Assembly (NCBI RefSeq): GCF_017355185.1
Contig: NZ_JADILJ010000002.1
Location: forward strand, 62,001-126,000
DNA: 64,000 nucleotides
Reading direction: 5' to 3'
DNA from: Rathayibacter sp. SD072
GTDB taxonomy: Bacteria; Actinomycetota; Actinomycetes; Actinomycetales; Microbacteriaceae
The position numbers and the translations under genes were made by a program. This document shows positions 9,969 through 18,279 of the stretch, piece by piece. Below the pieces are notes generated by a model. It saw nothing but the letters and a program-made list of their open reading frames with translations, was not told where the DNA came from and made no database searches. How positions within the stretch are numbered: position 1 is the first letter of the stretch; every line of letters begins with the position of its first letter.

Positions 9969-10000
9969 CGAAGGCCGCGTCCCCACGGACGCGGCCTTCG
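9969..10000 (+). terminator. Terminator after tkt
   Basis: A 14-bp perfect stem (9969-9982 with 9987-10000) and a four-base loop start three bases after the tkt stop. It would separate tkt from tal or reduce read-through, so tal may have its own promoter or depend on partial read-through. Confidence 0.8.
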
Positions 10001-10059
10001 CCGTCGGGGCTCCGGCTCCTCCCCCGCATCACCTCCGAACGAAGAAGAGAAGAAGAGAC

Positions 10060-11181
10060 ATGACCGAGAACACCCCCACCGCAGACCTCTCCGCCGCCGG
10101 CGTCAGCATCTGGCTCGACGACCTCTCCCGCACCCGGATCTCCTCCGGCGGGCTCCAGAAGCTCATCGACGAGAAGAACGTCGTCGGAGTGACGACGAAC
10201 CCCACGATCTTCGCCGCCGCCCTCGCGAACGGCGAGTCCTACGACGCGCAGGTGCGCGAGCTGGCCGCCTCCGGCACCTCCGTGACCGACGCCGTCTTCG
10301 AGATCACCACCGACGACGTGGCCGCCGCGTCCGACGTCTTCCGCCCGATCTACGACGCGTCCAACGGCTACGACGGCCGCGTCTCGATCGAGGTCGAGCC
10401 GGGCCTCGCCCACGACGCCCAGGGCACCATCGAGCAGGCCAAGGCCCTCTGGGCCAAGGTCGACCGCCCGAACGCGATGATCAAGATCCCCGCGACGGTC
10501 GAGGGCCTCGAGGCGATCACCGAGGTCATCGGCTCCGGCATCTCCGTGAACGTCACCCTGATCTTCTCCCTCGCCCGCTACCGCGCGGTCATCAACGCGT
10601 ACCTCGCCGGCCTCGAGAAGGCCAAGGACGCCGGCATCGACCTGTCGACGATCCACTCCGTCGCCTCGTTCTTCGTGTCGCGCGTCGACACCGAGATCGA
10701 CAAGCGCCTCGACGCGGTCGGCACCGACGAGGCGAAGGCCCTCAAGAGCAAGTCGGGCGTCGCGAACGCCCAGCTCGCCTACGAGGTCTTCGTCGAGGCC
10801 TTCGCCACGGAGCGCGCGCTCCTGCTCCAGGAGTCCGGCGCGAACCGCCAGCGGCCGCTGTGGGCCTCGACCGGCGTGAAGTCGACCGAGCTCCCCGACA
10901 CCCTCTACGTGACCGAGCTCGTCGCGGCCGGGGTCGTCAACACGATGCCCGAGAAGACCCTCGAGGCGACCTTCGACCACGGCGTGATCACCGGAGACAC
11001 CGTCACCGGCTCCTACGCCGACGCGAACGCCGTCCTCGACGCCGTCGCCGCCCAGGGCGTCTCCTACGCCGAGGTCACGGAGCTGCTCGAGAAGGAGGGC
11101 GTCGAGAAGTTCATCGTGTCCTGGAACGAGCTGCTCGACACCGTCACCACCGCCCTCGAGGGCGCGAAGGCGCAGGCCTGA
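10060..11181 (+). CDS. tal: Transaldolase
   Basis: Transaldolase transfers the dihydroxyacetone unit of sedoheptulose 7-phosphate to glyceraldehyde 3-phosphate. The 373-residue protein is of the long actinobacterial/cyanobacterial type. TTNPTIF at 45-51 and the Schiff-base lysine K142 in NAMIKIPAT are present, as is the GVAN-x-QLAYE helix. The ATG is preceded by a purine-rich tract. pgi starts two bases after its stop. In some bacteria transaldolase and phosphoglucose isomerase are fused in this order; here they remain separate but adjacent. Confidence 0.96.
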   Translation: MTENTPTADLSAAGVSIWLDDLSRTRISSGGLQKLIDEKNVVGVTTNPTIFAAALANGESYDAQVRELAASGTSVTDAVFEITTDDVAAASDVFRPIYDASNGYDGRVSIEVEPGLAHDAQGTIEQAKALWAKVDRPNAMIKIPATVEGLEAITEVIGSGISVNVTLIFSLARYRAVINAYLAGLEKAKDAGIDLSTIHSVASFFVSRVDTEIDKRLDAVGTDEAKALKSKSGVANAQLAYEVFVEAFATERALLLQESGANRQRPLWASTGVKSTELPDTLYVTELVAAGVVNTMPEKTLEATFDHGVITGDTVTGSYADANAVLDAVAAQGVSYAEVTELLEKEGVEKFIVSWNELLDTVTTALEGAKAQA

Positions 11182-11183
11182 TC

Positions 11184-12797
11184 ATGTCGATCCAGATCCA
11201 CGTCAGCGGAGACGCCGAGAAGGCCGTCGACCGCGTCGTGCCCGACCTCGTCGCCGACGAGGTCGCCTCGGGCATCACCGCACAGGTCCCCACGTTCTGG
11301 GGAGCAGCCGCGGAGGAGGAGTCGGCCAAGCGCCTCGGCTGGACCGAGTCGACCACCGTGTCCCGTCCGCTGGTCCCCGAGATCCTCGCGCTGCGCGAAG
11401 AGCTCTCGGCGAAGGGCATCGACCACATCGTCCTGGGCGGCATGGGCGGCTCGTCCCTCGCCCCCGAGGTGATCACGCGGACGGCCGGCGTCGAGCTGAC
11501 CGTCCTCGACTCGACCGCCCCCGGTCAGGTGCTCGCGGCGCTGAACGACCGCCTCGCCTCGACCGCCGTCGTGATCTCGTCGAAGTCCGGCTCGACCGTC
11601 GAGACCGCGAGCCAGAAGAAGGCCTACGAGAAGGCCTTCACCGAGGCGGGCATCGACCCGCTCGAGCGCATCGTGATCGTGACCGACCCCGGTTCGCCGC
11701 TGGACCGGTCGTCCCGCGAGGCGGGCTACCGGGTCTTCAACGCCGACCCGAACATCGGCGGGCGCTTCTCGGCGCTCTCCGCGTTCGGACTCGTCCCGTC
11801 CGGCCTCGCCGGCGCCGACATCGAGGCCCTCCTCGACGAGGCGGCGGAGGCGTCGCTCGGCCTCGCGGTCGACTCCCCGGAGAACCCCGGACTCGTGCTC
11901 GGCGCGGCGATCGCGGCGACCAGCCCGCGTCGCGACAAGCTCGCGATCGTCGCCGACGGGACCCACATCGTGGGCTTCGCCGACTGGGCGGAGCAGCTCA
12001 TCGCCGAGTCGACCGGCAAGGACGGCACGGGCATCCTCCCCGTCGTCCTCGGGACCCTCGCCCCCGAGCTCTCGGAGGACCTCGCCGACGTGCAGGTCGT
12101 CCGGCTGGTCGACGACGCCTCCGCGCTGCACCTGTTCCCGCGCGACCGCCACGAGGGCGAGATCCTGCTCTCCGGCTCGCTCGGCGCGCAGATGCTGACG
12201 TGGGAGTACGCGGTCGCCGTGGCGGGGCGCCTGCTCGGCATCAACCCGTTCGACCAGCCCGACGTCGAGTCGGCGAAGATCGCGACCCGGGCACTGCTCG
12301 AGAAGCGCCCCGAGCCCGAGGCCCCGGCGTTCACCGACTCCGGCATCGAGGTCACGGGCAGCCCCGTCGTCACCGAGGGCGTCTCCACCGTCGCCGAGGC
12401 CGTCGACCGTCTCCTCGCCCAGCTGGGCGAGGGCGGCTACGTCGCGATCCAGGCCTACGTCGACCGCCTCGCCCTCCCGCAGCTGGAGGGCGTCCGCGAC
12501 CTCCTCGCCGCGCAGGCGCAGCGTCCCGTCACCTTCGGCTGGGGACCCCGGTTCCTGCACTCGACCGGTCAGTACCACAAGGGCGGCGCCCCGACCGGCG
12601 TCTTCCTGCAGATCACCGAGCGCGCGAGCACGGATCTCGCGATCCCGGACAGCCCGTTCACGTTCGGCCAGCTGATCCTCGCTCAGGCGGCAGGCGACGC
12701 GAGCGTGCTCGCCGAGCACGGCCGTCCGGTGCTGACGCTCACGCTGACGGATCCGGACGCCGACCTCGTGGCGCTCTTCGAGGCGCTCAACACCTGA
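11184..12797 (+). CDS. pgi: Glucose-6-phosphate isomerase
   Basis: The enzyme interconverts glucose 6-phosphate and fructose 6-phosphate, joining glycolysis to the pentose-phosphate route. The 537-residue product has the first sugar-isomerase half with GGMGGSS (85-91) and the phosphate-binding SSKSGSTVET (132-141), then a second half with the late active-site region STGQYHKGG. It belongs to the divergent pgi type found fused to transaldolase, not the classic enterobacterial form. The ATG lies two bases after tal, so translation is probably coupled. A strong terminator follows. Confidence 0.94.
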   Translation: MSIQIHVSGDAEKAVDRVVPDLVADEVASGITAQVPTFWGAAAEEESAKRLGWTESTTVSRPLVPEILALREELSAKGIDHIVLGGMGGSSLAPEVITRTAGVELTVLDSTAPGQVLAALNDRLASTAVVISSKSGSTVETASQKKAYEKAFTEAGIDPLERIVIVTDPGSPLDRSSREAGYRVFNADPNIGGRFSALSAFGLVPSGLAGADIEALLDEAAEASLGLAVDSPENPGLVLGAAIAATSPRRDKLAIVADGTHIVGFADWAEQLIAESTGKDGTGILPVVLGTLAPELSEDLADVQVVRLVDDASALHLFPRDRHEGEILLSGSLGAQMLTWEYAVAVAGRLLGINPFDQPDVESAKIATRALLEKRPEPEAPAFTDSGIEVTGSPVVTEGVSTVAEAVDRLLAQLGEGGYVAIQAYVDRLALPQLEGVRDLLAAQAQRPVTFGWGPRFLHSTGQYHKGGAPTGVFLQITERASTDLAIPDSPFTFGQLILAQAAGDASVLAEHGRPVLTLTLTDPDADLVALFEALNT

Positions 12798-12802
12798 TCC
12801 AC

Positions 12803-12848
12803 CGCGCGCGCCGCTCCGTCCCCGCAGGGGGGCGGGGCGGCGCGCGCG
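12803..12848 (+). terminator. Terminator after pgi
   Basis: A stem of alternating CG (12803-12814 with 12837-12848, 12 bp) surrounds a further GC-rich hairpin, starting five bases after the pgi stop. It splits the cluster into tal-pgi and zwf-opcA-pgl. The rest of the 123-base gap holds the zwf ribosome binding site. Confidence 0.75.
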
Positions 12849-12920
12849 TGATCGCACCCCACCCACCTCGTCACCGAGAGCAGTGCGCCGGAGCATCCGG
12901 CACACAGAAGGACACTGCAC

Positions 12921-14459
12921 ATGTCTGTGGACATCACCCCCGAGTTCAACCCCCTGCGGTTGAGCTTCGACCGGCGGTTGAACCGGATCGCGGGCCCCAG
13001 CGGCCTCGTGATCTTCGGCGTCACCGGCGATCTCTCGCGCAAGAAGCTGATGCCGGCGGTCTACGACCTCGCCAACCGCGGCCTCCTGCCCCCTGGATTC
13101 GCGCTCGTCGGCTTCGCCCGTCGCGACTGGGACGACCAGGACTTCGAGCAGGTCGTGCACGACTCCGTCAAGAAGTACGCGCGCACCGAGTTCCACGAGG
13201 ACGTCTGGGCCCAGCTGGCTCAGGGCATCCGCTTCGTGCAGGGCGAGTTCGACGACCCCGAGGCGTTCACCCGCCTCAAGACCGTTGTCGACGAGCTCGA
13301 CCGCGAACGCGGCACAATGGGCAACTTCGCGTTCTACCTCTCGATCCCGCCGAAGTCCTTCCCGCAGGTCACCGAGCAGCTGCGCAGCTCGGGCCTGGCG
13401 GAGCAGAAGGAGGGCCAGTGGCGCCGCGTCGTCATCGAGAAGCCCTTCGGCAGCGACCTCACCACCGCCCGTGAGCTGAACGCCGTCGTCGAGTCGGTCT
13501 TCCCGCCCGACTCGGTCTTCCGCATCGACCACTACCTCGGCAAGGAGACCGTCCAGAACATCCTGGCTCTCCGCTTCGCCAACATGATGTACGAGCCCCT
13601 CTGGAACTCGAACTACGTCGACCACGTGCAGATCACCATGGCCGAGGACATCGGAGTGGGCGGCCGTGCCGGCTACTACGACGGCATCGGCGCCGCGCGC
13701 GACGTGATCCAGAACCACCTCCTCCAGCTCCTTGCCCTCACGGCGATGGAGGAGCCGATCTCGTTCGACGCCGCCGACCTGCGCGCCGAGAAGGAGAAGG
13801 TCCTCGCGGCGGTCCGTCTGCCCAAGGACCTGTCCACCGCCACCGCTCGCGGACAGTACGCCGGCGGCTGGCAGGGCGGTGAGAAAGTGCTCGGCTTCCT
13901 CGAGGAGGACGGCATGAGCCCGACGTCGACGACCGAGACCTTCGCCGCGATGCGCCTGGACATCGGCACCCGCCGCTGGGCCGGCGTCCCGTTCTACCTC
14001 CGTGCCGGCAAGCGCCTCGGCCGCCGTGTCACGGAGATCGCGGTCGTCTTCAAGCGCGCGCCCCAGCAGCTGTTCGCCGAGAGCCAGACCACCTCGCTCG
14101 GTCAGAACGCGCTCGTCATCCGCGTCCAGCCCGACGAGGGCGTCACGATGCGCTTCGGCTCCAAGGTGCCCGGCGCCGGGATGCAGGTGCGCGACGTCAC
14201 GATGGACTTCGGCTACGGCCACGCCTTCACCGAGGCGAGCCCGGAGGCCTACGAGCGTCTGATCCTCGACGTCCTCCTGGGCGAGCCGCCGCTGTTCCCC
14301 CGCCACGAGGAGGTCGAGCTCTCGTGGAAGATCCTCGATCCGATCGAGGAGTTCTGGGAGACCCAGGGCCAGCCCGAGCAGTACCGCCCCGGAACCTGGG
14401 GCCCCGAATCCGCCGACGAGCTCCTCGCTCGCGACGGCCGTACCTGGAGGCGTCCATGA
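12921..14459 (+). CDS. zwf: Glucose-6-phosphate 1-dehydrogenase
   Basis: This is the first enzyme of the oxidative pentose-phosphate pathway, making NADPH and 6-phosphogluconolactone. The 512-residue protein has an N-terminal dinucleotide site (IFGVTGDLSRKKL, about residues 31-43) and the family active-site signature RIDHYLGKE at about 198-206. The C-terminal domain is complete and ends close to the family norm. The ATG has an AGAAGG ribosome binding site. Its stop overlaps the opcA start by four bases, matching the functional partnership of Zwf and OpcA. Confidence 0.97.
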   Translation: MSVDITPEFNPLRLSFDRRLNRIAGPSGLVIFGVTGDLSRKKLMPAVYDLANRGLLPPGFALVGFARRDWDDQDFEQVVHDSVKKYARTEFHEDVWAQLAQGIRFVQGEFDDPEAFTRLKTVVDELDRERGTMGNFAFYLSIPPKSFPQVTEQLRSSGLAEQKEGQWRRVVIEKPFGSDLTTARELNAVVESVFPPDSVFRIDHYLGKETVQNILALRFANMMYEPLWNSNYVDHVQITMAEDIGVGGRAGYYDGIGAARDVIQNHLLQLLALTAMEEPISFDAADLRAEKEKVLAAVRLPKDLSTATARGQYAGGWQGGEKVLGFLEEDGMSPTSTTETFAAMRLDIGTRRWAGVPFYLRAGKRLGRRVTEIAVVFKRAPQQLFAESQTTSLGQNALVIRVQPDEGVTMRFGSKVPGAGMQVRDVTMDFGYGHAFTEASPEAYERLILDVLLGEPPLFPRHEEVELSWKILDPIEEFWETQGQPEQYRPGTWGPESADELLARDGRTWRRP

Positions 14460-15424
14460 TCGTCGATCTGCCCGACACCACGACCAGCGAGGTCTCCAAG
14501 ACCCTCGTCAAGATCCGCGAGGAGGGCGGCGCCGTCGCCCTCGGCCGTGTGCTCACCCTCATCATCGCGACCTCCCGCGGGCACGAGGAGGAGGCGATCG
14601 ACGCCGCGAACGACGCTTCGCGCGAGCACCCCATGCGCGTCATCGTCGTCTCGAAGGACGACGGTCTGACCACCGTCCCCGTCAACGCCGCACCGCGGGT
14701 CGACGCCCAGATCCGGGTCGGCGGGGACGCCGGCGCGAGCGAGGTCGTCGTGCTCCGTCCGTTCGGCGACGCCGCGAACGACGAGGAGAGCCTCGTGACG
14801 GGTCTCCTGCTCCCGGACGCGCCCGTCGTCGCCTGGTGGCCGAACAGCGCGCCCGAGAGCGCGTCGAAGTCGCCGATCGGCCGCATCGCCCAGCGGCGCA
14901 TCACCGATGCCTCGGCCCAGTCGAACCCGGCGGAGGCGCTGCACCACCTCGCCTCCACCTACGCCCCCGGCGACACCGACTTCGCGTGGACGCGGCTCAC
15001 GCTGTGGCGCGCCCAGCTCGCCGCCGTCCTCGACCAGCCGCCCTACGAGCCCATCACGGCGGTGGAGGTGTCCGGAGCGCCCGACTCGCCGTCGACGATC
15101 CTGCTCGCCGCGTGGCTCCAGCTCGAGCTCGACATCCCCGTCGACCACGAGCTCACGATCAGCGCGACCGGCTCCAGCGGCATCCACGGCGTGAAGCTGC
15201 TCCGCGCCTCGGGGACCATCGAGCTGGAGCGCTCGGTCCCCAACGTGGCGACGCTGACCCAGCCGGACCAGCCCGTCCACGACATCTCCCTCCCCCGCCG
15301 GAGCCTGCGCGACTGCCTGGCCGAGGAGCTGCGCAGGCTCGACCCGGATGACCTGTACGGTGAAGTCATCTCGCGCGGTGTCGACATGCTCACGGAGCAG
15401 ACCGGCGCCCGCAGCGCTTCCTGA
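14456..15424 (+). CDS. opcA: Glucose-6-phosphate dehydrogenase assembly protein OpcA
   Basis: OpcA is needed for full activity of glucose-6-phosphate dehydrogenase in actinobacteria and cyanobacteria and is linked to its assembly or redox control. The 322-residue protein has the OpcA core (for example VAWWPNSAPE-x-SKSPIGRIAQRRITDA around residues 124-150). I chose ATG 14456 because it overlaps the zwf stop (ATGA) and has a GGAGG site eight bases upstream. Longer upstream in-frame starts lie inside zwf and are shadows. Confidence 0.95.
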   Translation: MIVDLPDTTTSEVSKTLVKIREEGGAVALGRVLTLIIATSRGHEEEAIDAANDASREHPMRVIVVSKDDGLTTVPVNAAPRVDAQIRVGGDAGASEVVVLRPFGDAANDEESLVTGLLLPDAPVVAWWPNSAPESASKSPIGRIAQRRITDASAQSNPAEALHHLASTYAPGDTDFAWTRLTLWRAQLAAVLDQPPYEPITAVEVSGAPDSPSTILLAAWLQLELDIPVDHELTISATGSSGIHGVKLLRASGTIELERSVPNVATLTQPDQPVHDISLPRRSLRDCLAEELRRLDPDDLYGEVISRGVDMLTEQTGARSAS

Positions 15425-15475
15425 CACGGAGCCGACCATCCGCCGATCGGCATTCGAACCCGAAGGAGACCTCTC

Positions 15476-16243
15476 ATGACCACCGAACGTCGAGTGCTCG
15501 TCCACCGCGACAAGCAGACCCTCGCCGGGTCGGTCGCCGCCCGCTTCATCACGAAGACGATCGACATCCTCGACGATCTCGGGTCCGCCAATGTGATCCT
15601 GACCGGTGGGACGATGGGGGCGGCGACGCTCGCCGAGATCGCGACGTCGTCCGCCTCCGGCAACGTCGACTGGTCGAGGGTCCACTTCTGGTGGGGGGAC
15701 GAGCGCTGGGTTCCCCGTGGCCACGAGGACCGCAACGACGTCCAGGCGGGCGACCTGTTCACCCGGCTCGACGTCCCCGCCGAGAACGTGCACTCGCTGC
15801 CCGCCTCGGACGACGGCATCGATCTCGACGCGGCGGCGGCCCTGTACGACGCGGAGCTGCGCGCTCACGCGACCGAGGGCCGCGACTACCCGCGGTTCGA
15901 CATCACGTTCCTCGGAGTCGGGCCCGACGGCCACATCGCGTCGCTCTTCCCCGAGCGCTCCGCGATCCGGTTCGCGGAGCCGGGGGTGCTCCCCGTGCGC
16001 AACTCCCCCAAGCCTCCGCCGGAGCGCCTCACCCTGACCCTGCCGCTGATCAACCAGTCGGACCGGATCTGGATGGTGCTCGCCGGCGCCGACAAGGCCT
16101 CGGCGCTCGGTCTCGCGCTCGCGGGCGCGAACACGAACGAGGTGCCGGTCGCCGGCGCCTTCGGCCGCAAGCGCACCGTCTTCTTCGTCGACCAGGAGGC
16201 TGCGGCCGAGGTCCCGGAGTCGCTCATCGCACCGAGCTACTGA
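15476..16243 (+). CDS. pgl: 6-phosphogluconolactonase
   Basis: The enzyme hydrolyses 6-phosphogluconolactone to 6-phosphogluconate. The 255-residue protein is of the SOL/DevB type, with VHFWWGDERWVP at about 64-75 and the catalytic GVGPDGHIASLFP at about 147-159. The ATG has an AAGGAG site. It completes the zwf-opcA-pgl set and ends before a long palindromic terminator facing the rbpA gene. The next pathway enzyme, 6-phosphogluconate dehydrogenase, is not in the window. Confidence 0.96.
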   Translation: MTTERRVLVHRDKQTLAGSVAARFITKTIDILDDLGSANVILTGGTMGAATLAEIATSSASGNVDWSRVHFWWGDERWVPRGHEDRNDVQAGDLFTRLDVPAENVHSLPASDDGIDLDAAAALYDAELRAHATEGRDYPRFDITFLGVGPDGHIASLFPERSAIRFAEPGVLPVRNSPKPPPERLTLTLPLINQSDRIWMVLAGADKASALGLALAGANTNEVPVAGAFGRKRTVFFVDQEAAAEVPESLIAPSY

Positions 16244-16271
16244 GCGGAGCGGGCTGCACGCCCTGCACCGT

Positions 16272-16318
16272 GGAACGACGAAGGGCCCGATCCGCTGGAT
16301 CGGGCCCTTCGTCGTTCC
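16272..16318. terminator. Bidirectional terminator, pgl / rbpA
   Basis: A 22-bp perfect stem (16272-16293 with 16297-16318) and a three-base loop lie between the convergent ends of pgl and rbpA, serving both directions. Confidence 0.88.
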
Positions 16319-16331
16319 GGACGGATCCGGA

Positions 16332-16697
16332 TCAGGAGGGGGTCGCGGTGCCGCGACGGGCGCGCAGCTGCTGCAGCGCCTCCTCGAGGAGCTGCGCCGC
16401 TTCCGCCTCGGTGCGTCGCTCCTTCACGTACGCGAGGTGCGTCTTGTAGGGCTCGGTCTTCGCGACCTGCGGGGGGTTGTCTCGATCGCGCCCCGCGGGG
16501 AGACCCGACTGCGGGGAGTCGATGACCTCGGGGATCTCGTCCTCGGGGAGGGCCGCCGAGAAGTGGCGCACCGTCTCGTTGCCGAGGGCGTCCCAGTAGG
16601 ACACCGCCACGCGCTCCGCGTGGAAGCCCCGGTCCTGCTCGCCCATGGGTCCCGCGCCGACGCGCGAACCGCGGATTGCACTGCCGCCTGATGCCAT
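16332..16697 (-). CDS. rbpA: RNA polymerase-binding protein RbpA
   Basis: RbpA is an actinobacterial transcription factor that binds RNA polymerase and the group 1/2 sigma factors and stabilises the open promoter complex. The 121-residue protein begins MASGGSAIRGSRVG, has the basic linker region and the conserved VSYWDALGNE core near residue 32, and a long C-terminal sigma-interacting helix rich in Glu and Arg. I chose ATG 16697 over a longer start at 16757 because the RbpA family starts here and the longer form would run into secG. It lies 11 bases after secG. Confidence 0.95.
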   Translation of the reverse strand: MASGGSAIRGSRVGAGPMGEQDRGFHAERVAVSYWDALGNETVRHFSAALPEDEIPEVIDSPQSGLPAGRDRDNPPQVAKTEPYKTHLAYVKERRTEAEAAQLLEEALQQLRARRGTATPS

Positions 16698-16708
16698 TCC
16701 GTGTACCC

Positions 16709-16960
16709 CTATGCTCCGGTGTCGAACTTGGTGATGAGACCGAGCACCACGATGCACGCCAGCCAGACGAGGCCGAGGATCACGGTGATGCGGTTCAGGT
16801 TGCGCTCTGCGACGCCCGAGGCGCCGAGGTTGGAGGTGACTCCACCGCCGAACATGTCGGACAGTCCGCCGCCGCGCCCCTTGTGGAGCAGGATCAGCAT
16901 GGTGAGCAGGAGGCTCGTGATGCCCAGGACGACCTGGAGCACGACCTGGAGGATGTCCAC
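16709..16960 (-). CDS. secG: Protein translocase subunit SecG
   Basis: SecG is the small auxiliary subunit of the SecYEG channel and improves protein export. The 83-residue protein has two membrane helices (about 2-24 and 57-77) joined by the conserved loop HKGRGGGLSDMFGGG (residues 26-40). The start is GTG 16960, with AAAGG upstream; the longer in-frame ATG at 17185 lies in repeat DNA. It is followed by rbpA in a probable two-gene operon and preceded by the tpiA terminator. The tpiA-secG order is usual in actinobacteria. Confidence 0.94.
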   Translation of the reverse strand: MDILQVVLQVVLGITSLLLTMLILLHKGRGGGLSDMFGGGVTSNLGASGVAERNLNRITVILGLVWLACIVVLGLITKFDTGA

Positions 16961-17001
16961 GCGGTACCTTTCGAAGTTCCGGCGCGTTGCGCGCCCCGTC
17001 G

Positions 17002-17007
17002 AGTATA
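17002..17007 (-). promoter_or_regulatory. Candidate -10 of secG-rbpA
   Basis: On the minus strand this is TATACT, about 40 bases before the secG start. A small hairpin (GGCGCG / CGCGCC, 16980-16995 region) follows in the short leader. The -35 is not clear. Confidence 0.45.
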
Positions 17008-17120
17008 ACGGCGCCTGCGAATCTCCGCGGAATGCGTCCGCCCGTGTTCCCTCCGCTGTATACGGCTGAGAGACGCGACTGCTGGAGTGCGCGAAGGGAT
17101 GACTACTGGATCGGGGCAGA

Positions 17121-17203
17121 GGGGATGGCCTCATCGCGGTGCCTTCCCGCGCCCTTCGGGCGCCCGCCGGACCCGAGCCGGTCACCGCGACGAGACCATC
17201 CCC
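17121..17203. repeat. Long imperfect inverted repeat, tpiA-secG gap
   Basis: Arms 17121-17141 and 17183-17203 are complementary at 19 of 21 positions, with the mismatches at bases 9 and 13 of the left arm. The 41-base interior holds a further hairpin, GCGCCC-TTC-GGGCGC (about 17150-17164). No open reading frame here looks coding. It may be a structured RNA, a transcription-blocking structure or a decayed palindromic mobile unit. Confidence 0.7.
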
Positions 17204-17232
17204 TCCGCCCGCGTACCGCGAGTCCCTCCATC

Positions 17233-17308
17233 AGCCGTTGCGTCGAAGGACCTGGAGACGAAGGTCGAGAGGAGGGGCCCCTTCCGGAGGGCCGATCGAG
17301 CAACGGCT
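17233..17308. repeat. Inverted repeat AGCCGTTGC / GCAACGGCT
   Basis: Perfect 9-base arms (17233-17241 and 17300-17308) enclose 58 bases that contain a self-complementary GGAGGGGCCCCTTCC stretch. It lies directly beside the conserved repeat at 17309-17362. Confidence 0.55.
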
Positions 17309-17362
17309 CTCGCGTAGCGAGGCCAACCGGCGATTCGCGTGCCAGCGAATCGTCGTGGCCGG
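17309..17362. repeat. Palindromic repeat element, copy A
   Basis: A small hairpin (CTCGC-GTA-GCGAG, 17309-17321) leads into a two-part stem: inner CGATTCGC (17331-17338) with GCGAATCG (17345-17352), loop GTGCCA, and outer GGCC (17321-17324) with GGCC (17357-17360). A second copy lies at 54661-54702, where base changes in both stems keep the pairing. The structure is therefore conserved even where the sequence is not. Confidence 0.75.
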
Positions 17363-17435
17363 ACGCAGGACGCTCTGCAGAACGCACCCACCTCGAACAG
17401 CCGACTGCGCCACGCCGCGCAAGGAGCGGCGTGGA

Positions 17436-17480
17436 CGACGAGAAGGGGGCGGGCCCATCGGGCCCGCCCCCTTCTCGTCG
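17436..17480 (-). terminator. Terminator after tpiA
   Basis: A perfect 21-bp stem (17436-17456 with 17460-17480) with loop ATC lies eight bases past the tpiA stop. A second hairpin, CACGCCGC / GCGGCGTG (17411-17433), follows it in the direction of transcription. Together they should stop the gap-pgk-tpiA transcript before secG. Confidence 0.9.
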
Positions 17481-17487
17481 CAGAAGC

Positions 17488-18279
17488 TCAGACCCCGACG
17501 TGGTTCCGGAACCTCGCGATCGCGGCGAACTCGTCGACCTGGAGGCTCGCTCCTCCGACGAGGGCGCCGTCGACGTCGGGCTCGCGCATGAAGCCGGCGA
17601 TGTTGCCCGACTTCACCGAACCGCCGTAGAGGATCCGGGTCTTCGCCGCGGTGTCGGCTCCGAGGATGTCGGAGACCACGCCGCGAAGCGCCTTGCAGAC
17701 CTGCTGGGCCTGCTCGGGCGTCGCGGCCTGGCCGGAGCCGATGGCCCAGACGGGCTCGTACGCCACGACCAGGTCGGCGTCGGCCGGGAGACCGGTGAGG
17801 GCCTCCTTCAGCTGCGCGACGGGGACCGCGGACGGCCCGTGCTTCTCGAGGTCCTCGGCGGTCTCTCCGACGCAGACGATCGGTGGAACGCCGTGCTTGA
17901 CAGCCGCAGCCGTCTTCGCAGCGATGTCCGCGTCCGTCTCGCCGTGGAGCGTGCGGCGCTCCGAGTGGCCGACGATCACGTAGTCGCAGTCGAGCTGCTT
18001 CAGGAACTGCCCCGAGATCTCGCCGGTGTAGGCCCCGCTGTCGAACTTCGACAGGTCCTGCGCGCCGTACTTGAGCGGCAGCTTGTCGGAGTCGACGAGG
18101 ATCTGCACCGGACGCAAGTCGGTGAAGGGCGGGAACACCGCGACCTCGACGCCGTCGAAGTCGTGATCCGCGTCCTTCAGGCTCCACGCGAGCTTCTGGA
18201 CGAACGCGATGGCCTGGAGGTGGTCCAGGTTCATCTTCCAGTTGCCGGCGATGAGCGGGGTGCGGGTGTCTACTGCCAT
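17488..18279 (-). CDS. tpiA: Triosephosphate isomerase
   Basis: The enzyme interconverts dihydroxyacetone phosphate and glyceraldehyde 3-phosphate. The 263-residue TIM barrel has N13 and K15 in GNWKMN, the catalytic H105 in GHSERR, and the catalytic base E175 in YEPVWAIG, followed by loop 6 and the GGS-V-x-N phosphate site. It is the last gene of gap-pgk-tpiA. Its ATG overlaps the pgk stop by ten bases, so translation is probably coupled. Length is slightly above the typical 250. Confidence 0.98.
   Translation of the reverse strand: MAVDTRTPLIAGNWKMNLDHLQAIAFVQKLAWSLKDADHDFDGVEVAVFPPFTDLRPVQILVDSDKLPLKYGAQDLSKFDSGAYTGEISGQFLKQLDCDYVIVGHSERRTLHGETDADIAAKTAAAVKHGVPPIVCVGETAEDLEKHGPSAVPVAQLKEALTGLPADADLVVAYEPVWAIGSGQAATPEQAQQVCKALRGVVSDILGADTAAKTRILYGGSVKSGNIAGFMREPDVDGALVGGASLQVDEFAAIARFRNHVGV

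Noticed and set aside
17087-17435. Short frames in the tpiA-secG gap
   Set aside because: They run through inverted repeats and encode Arg/Ser/Pro-rich peptides. No start with a ribosome binding site was seen.
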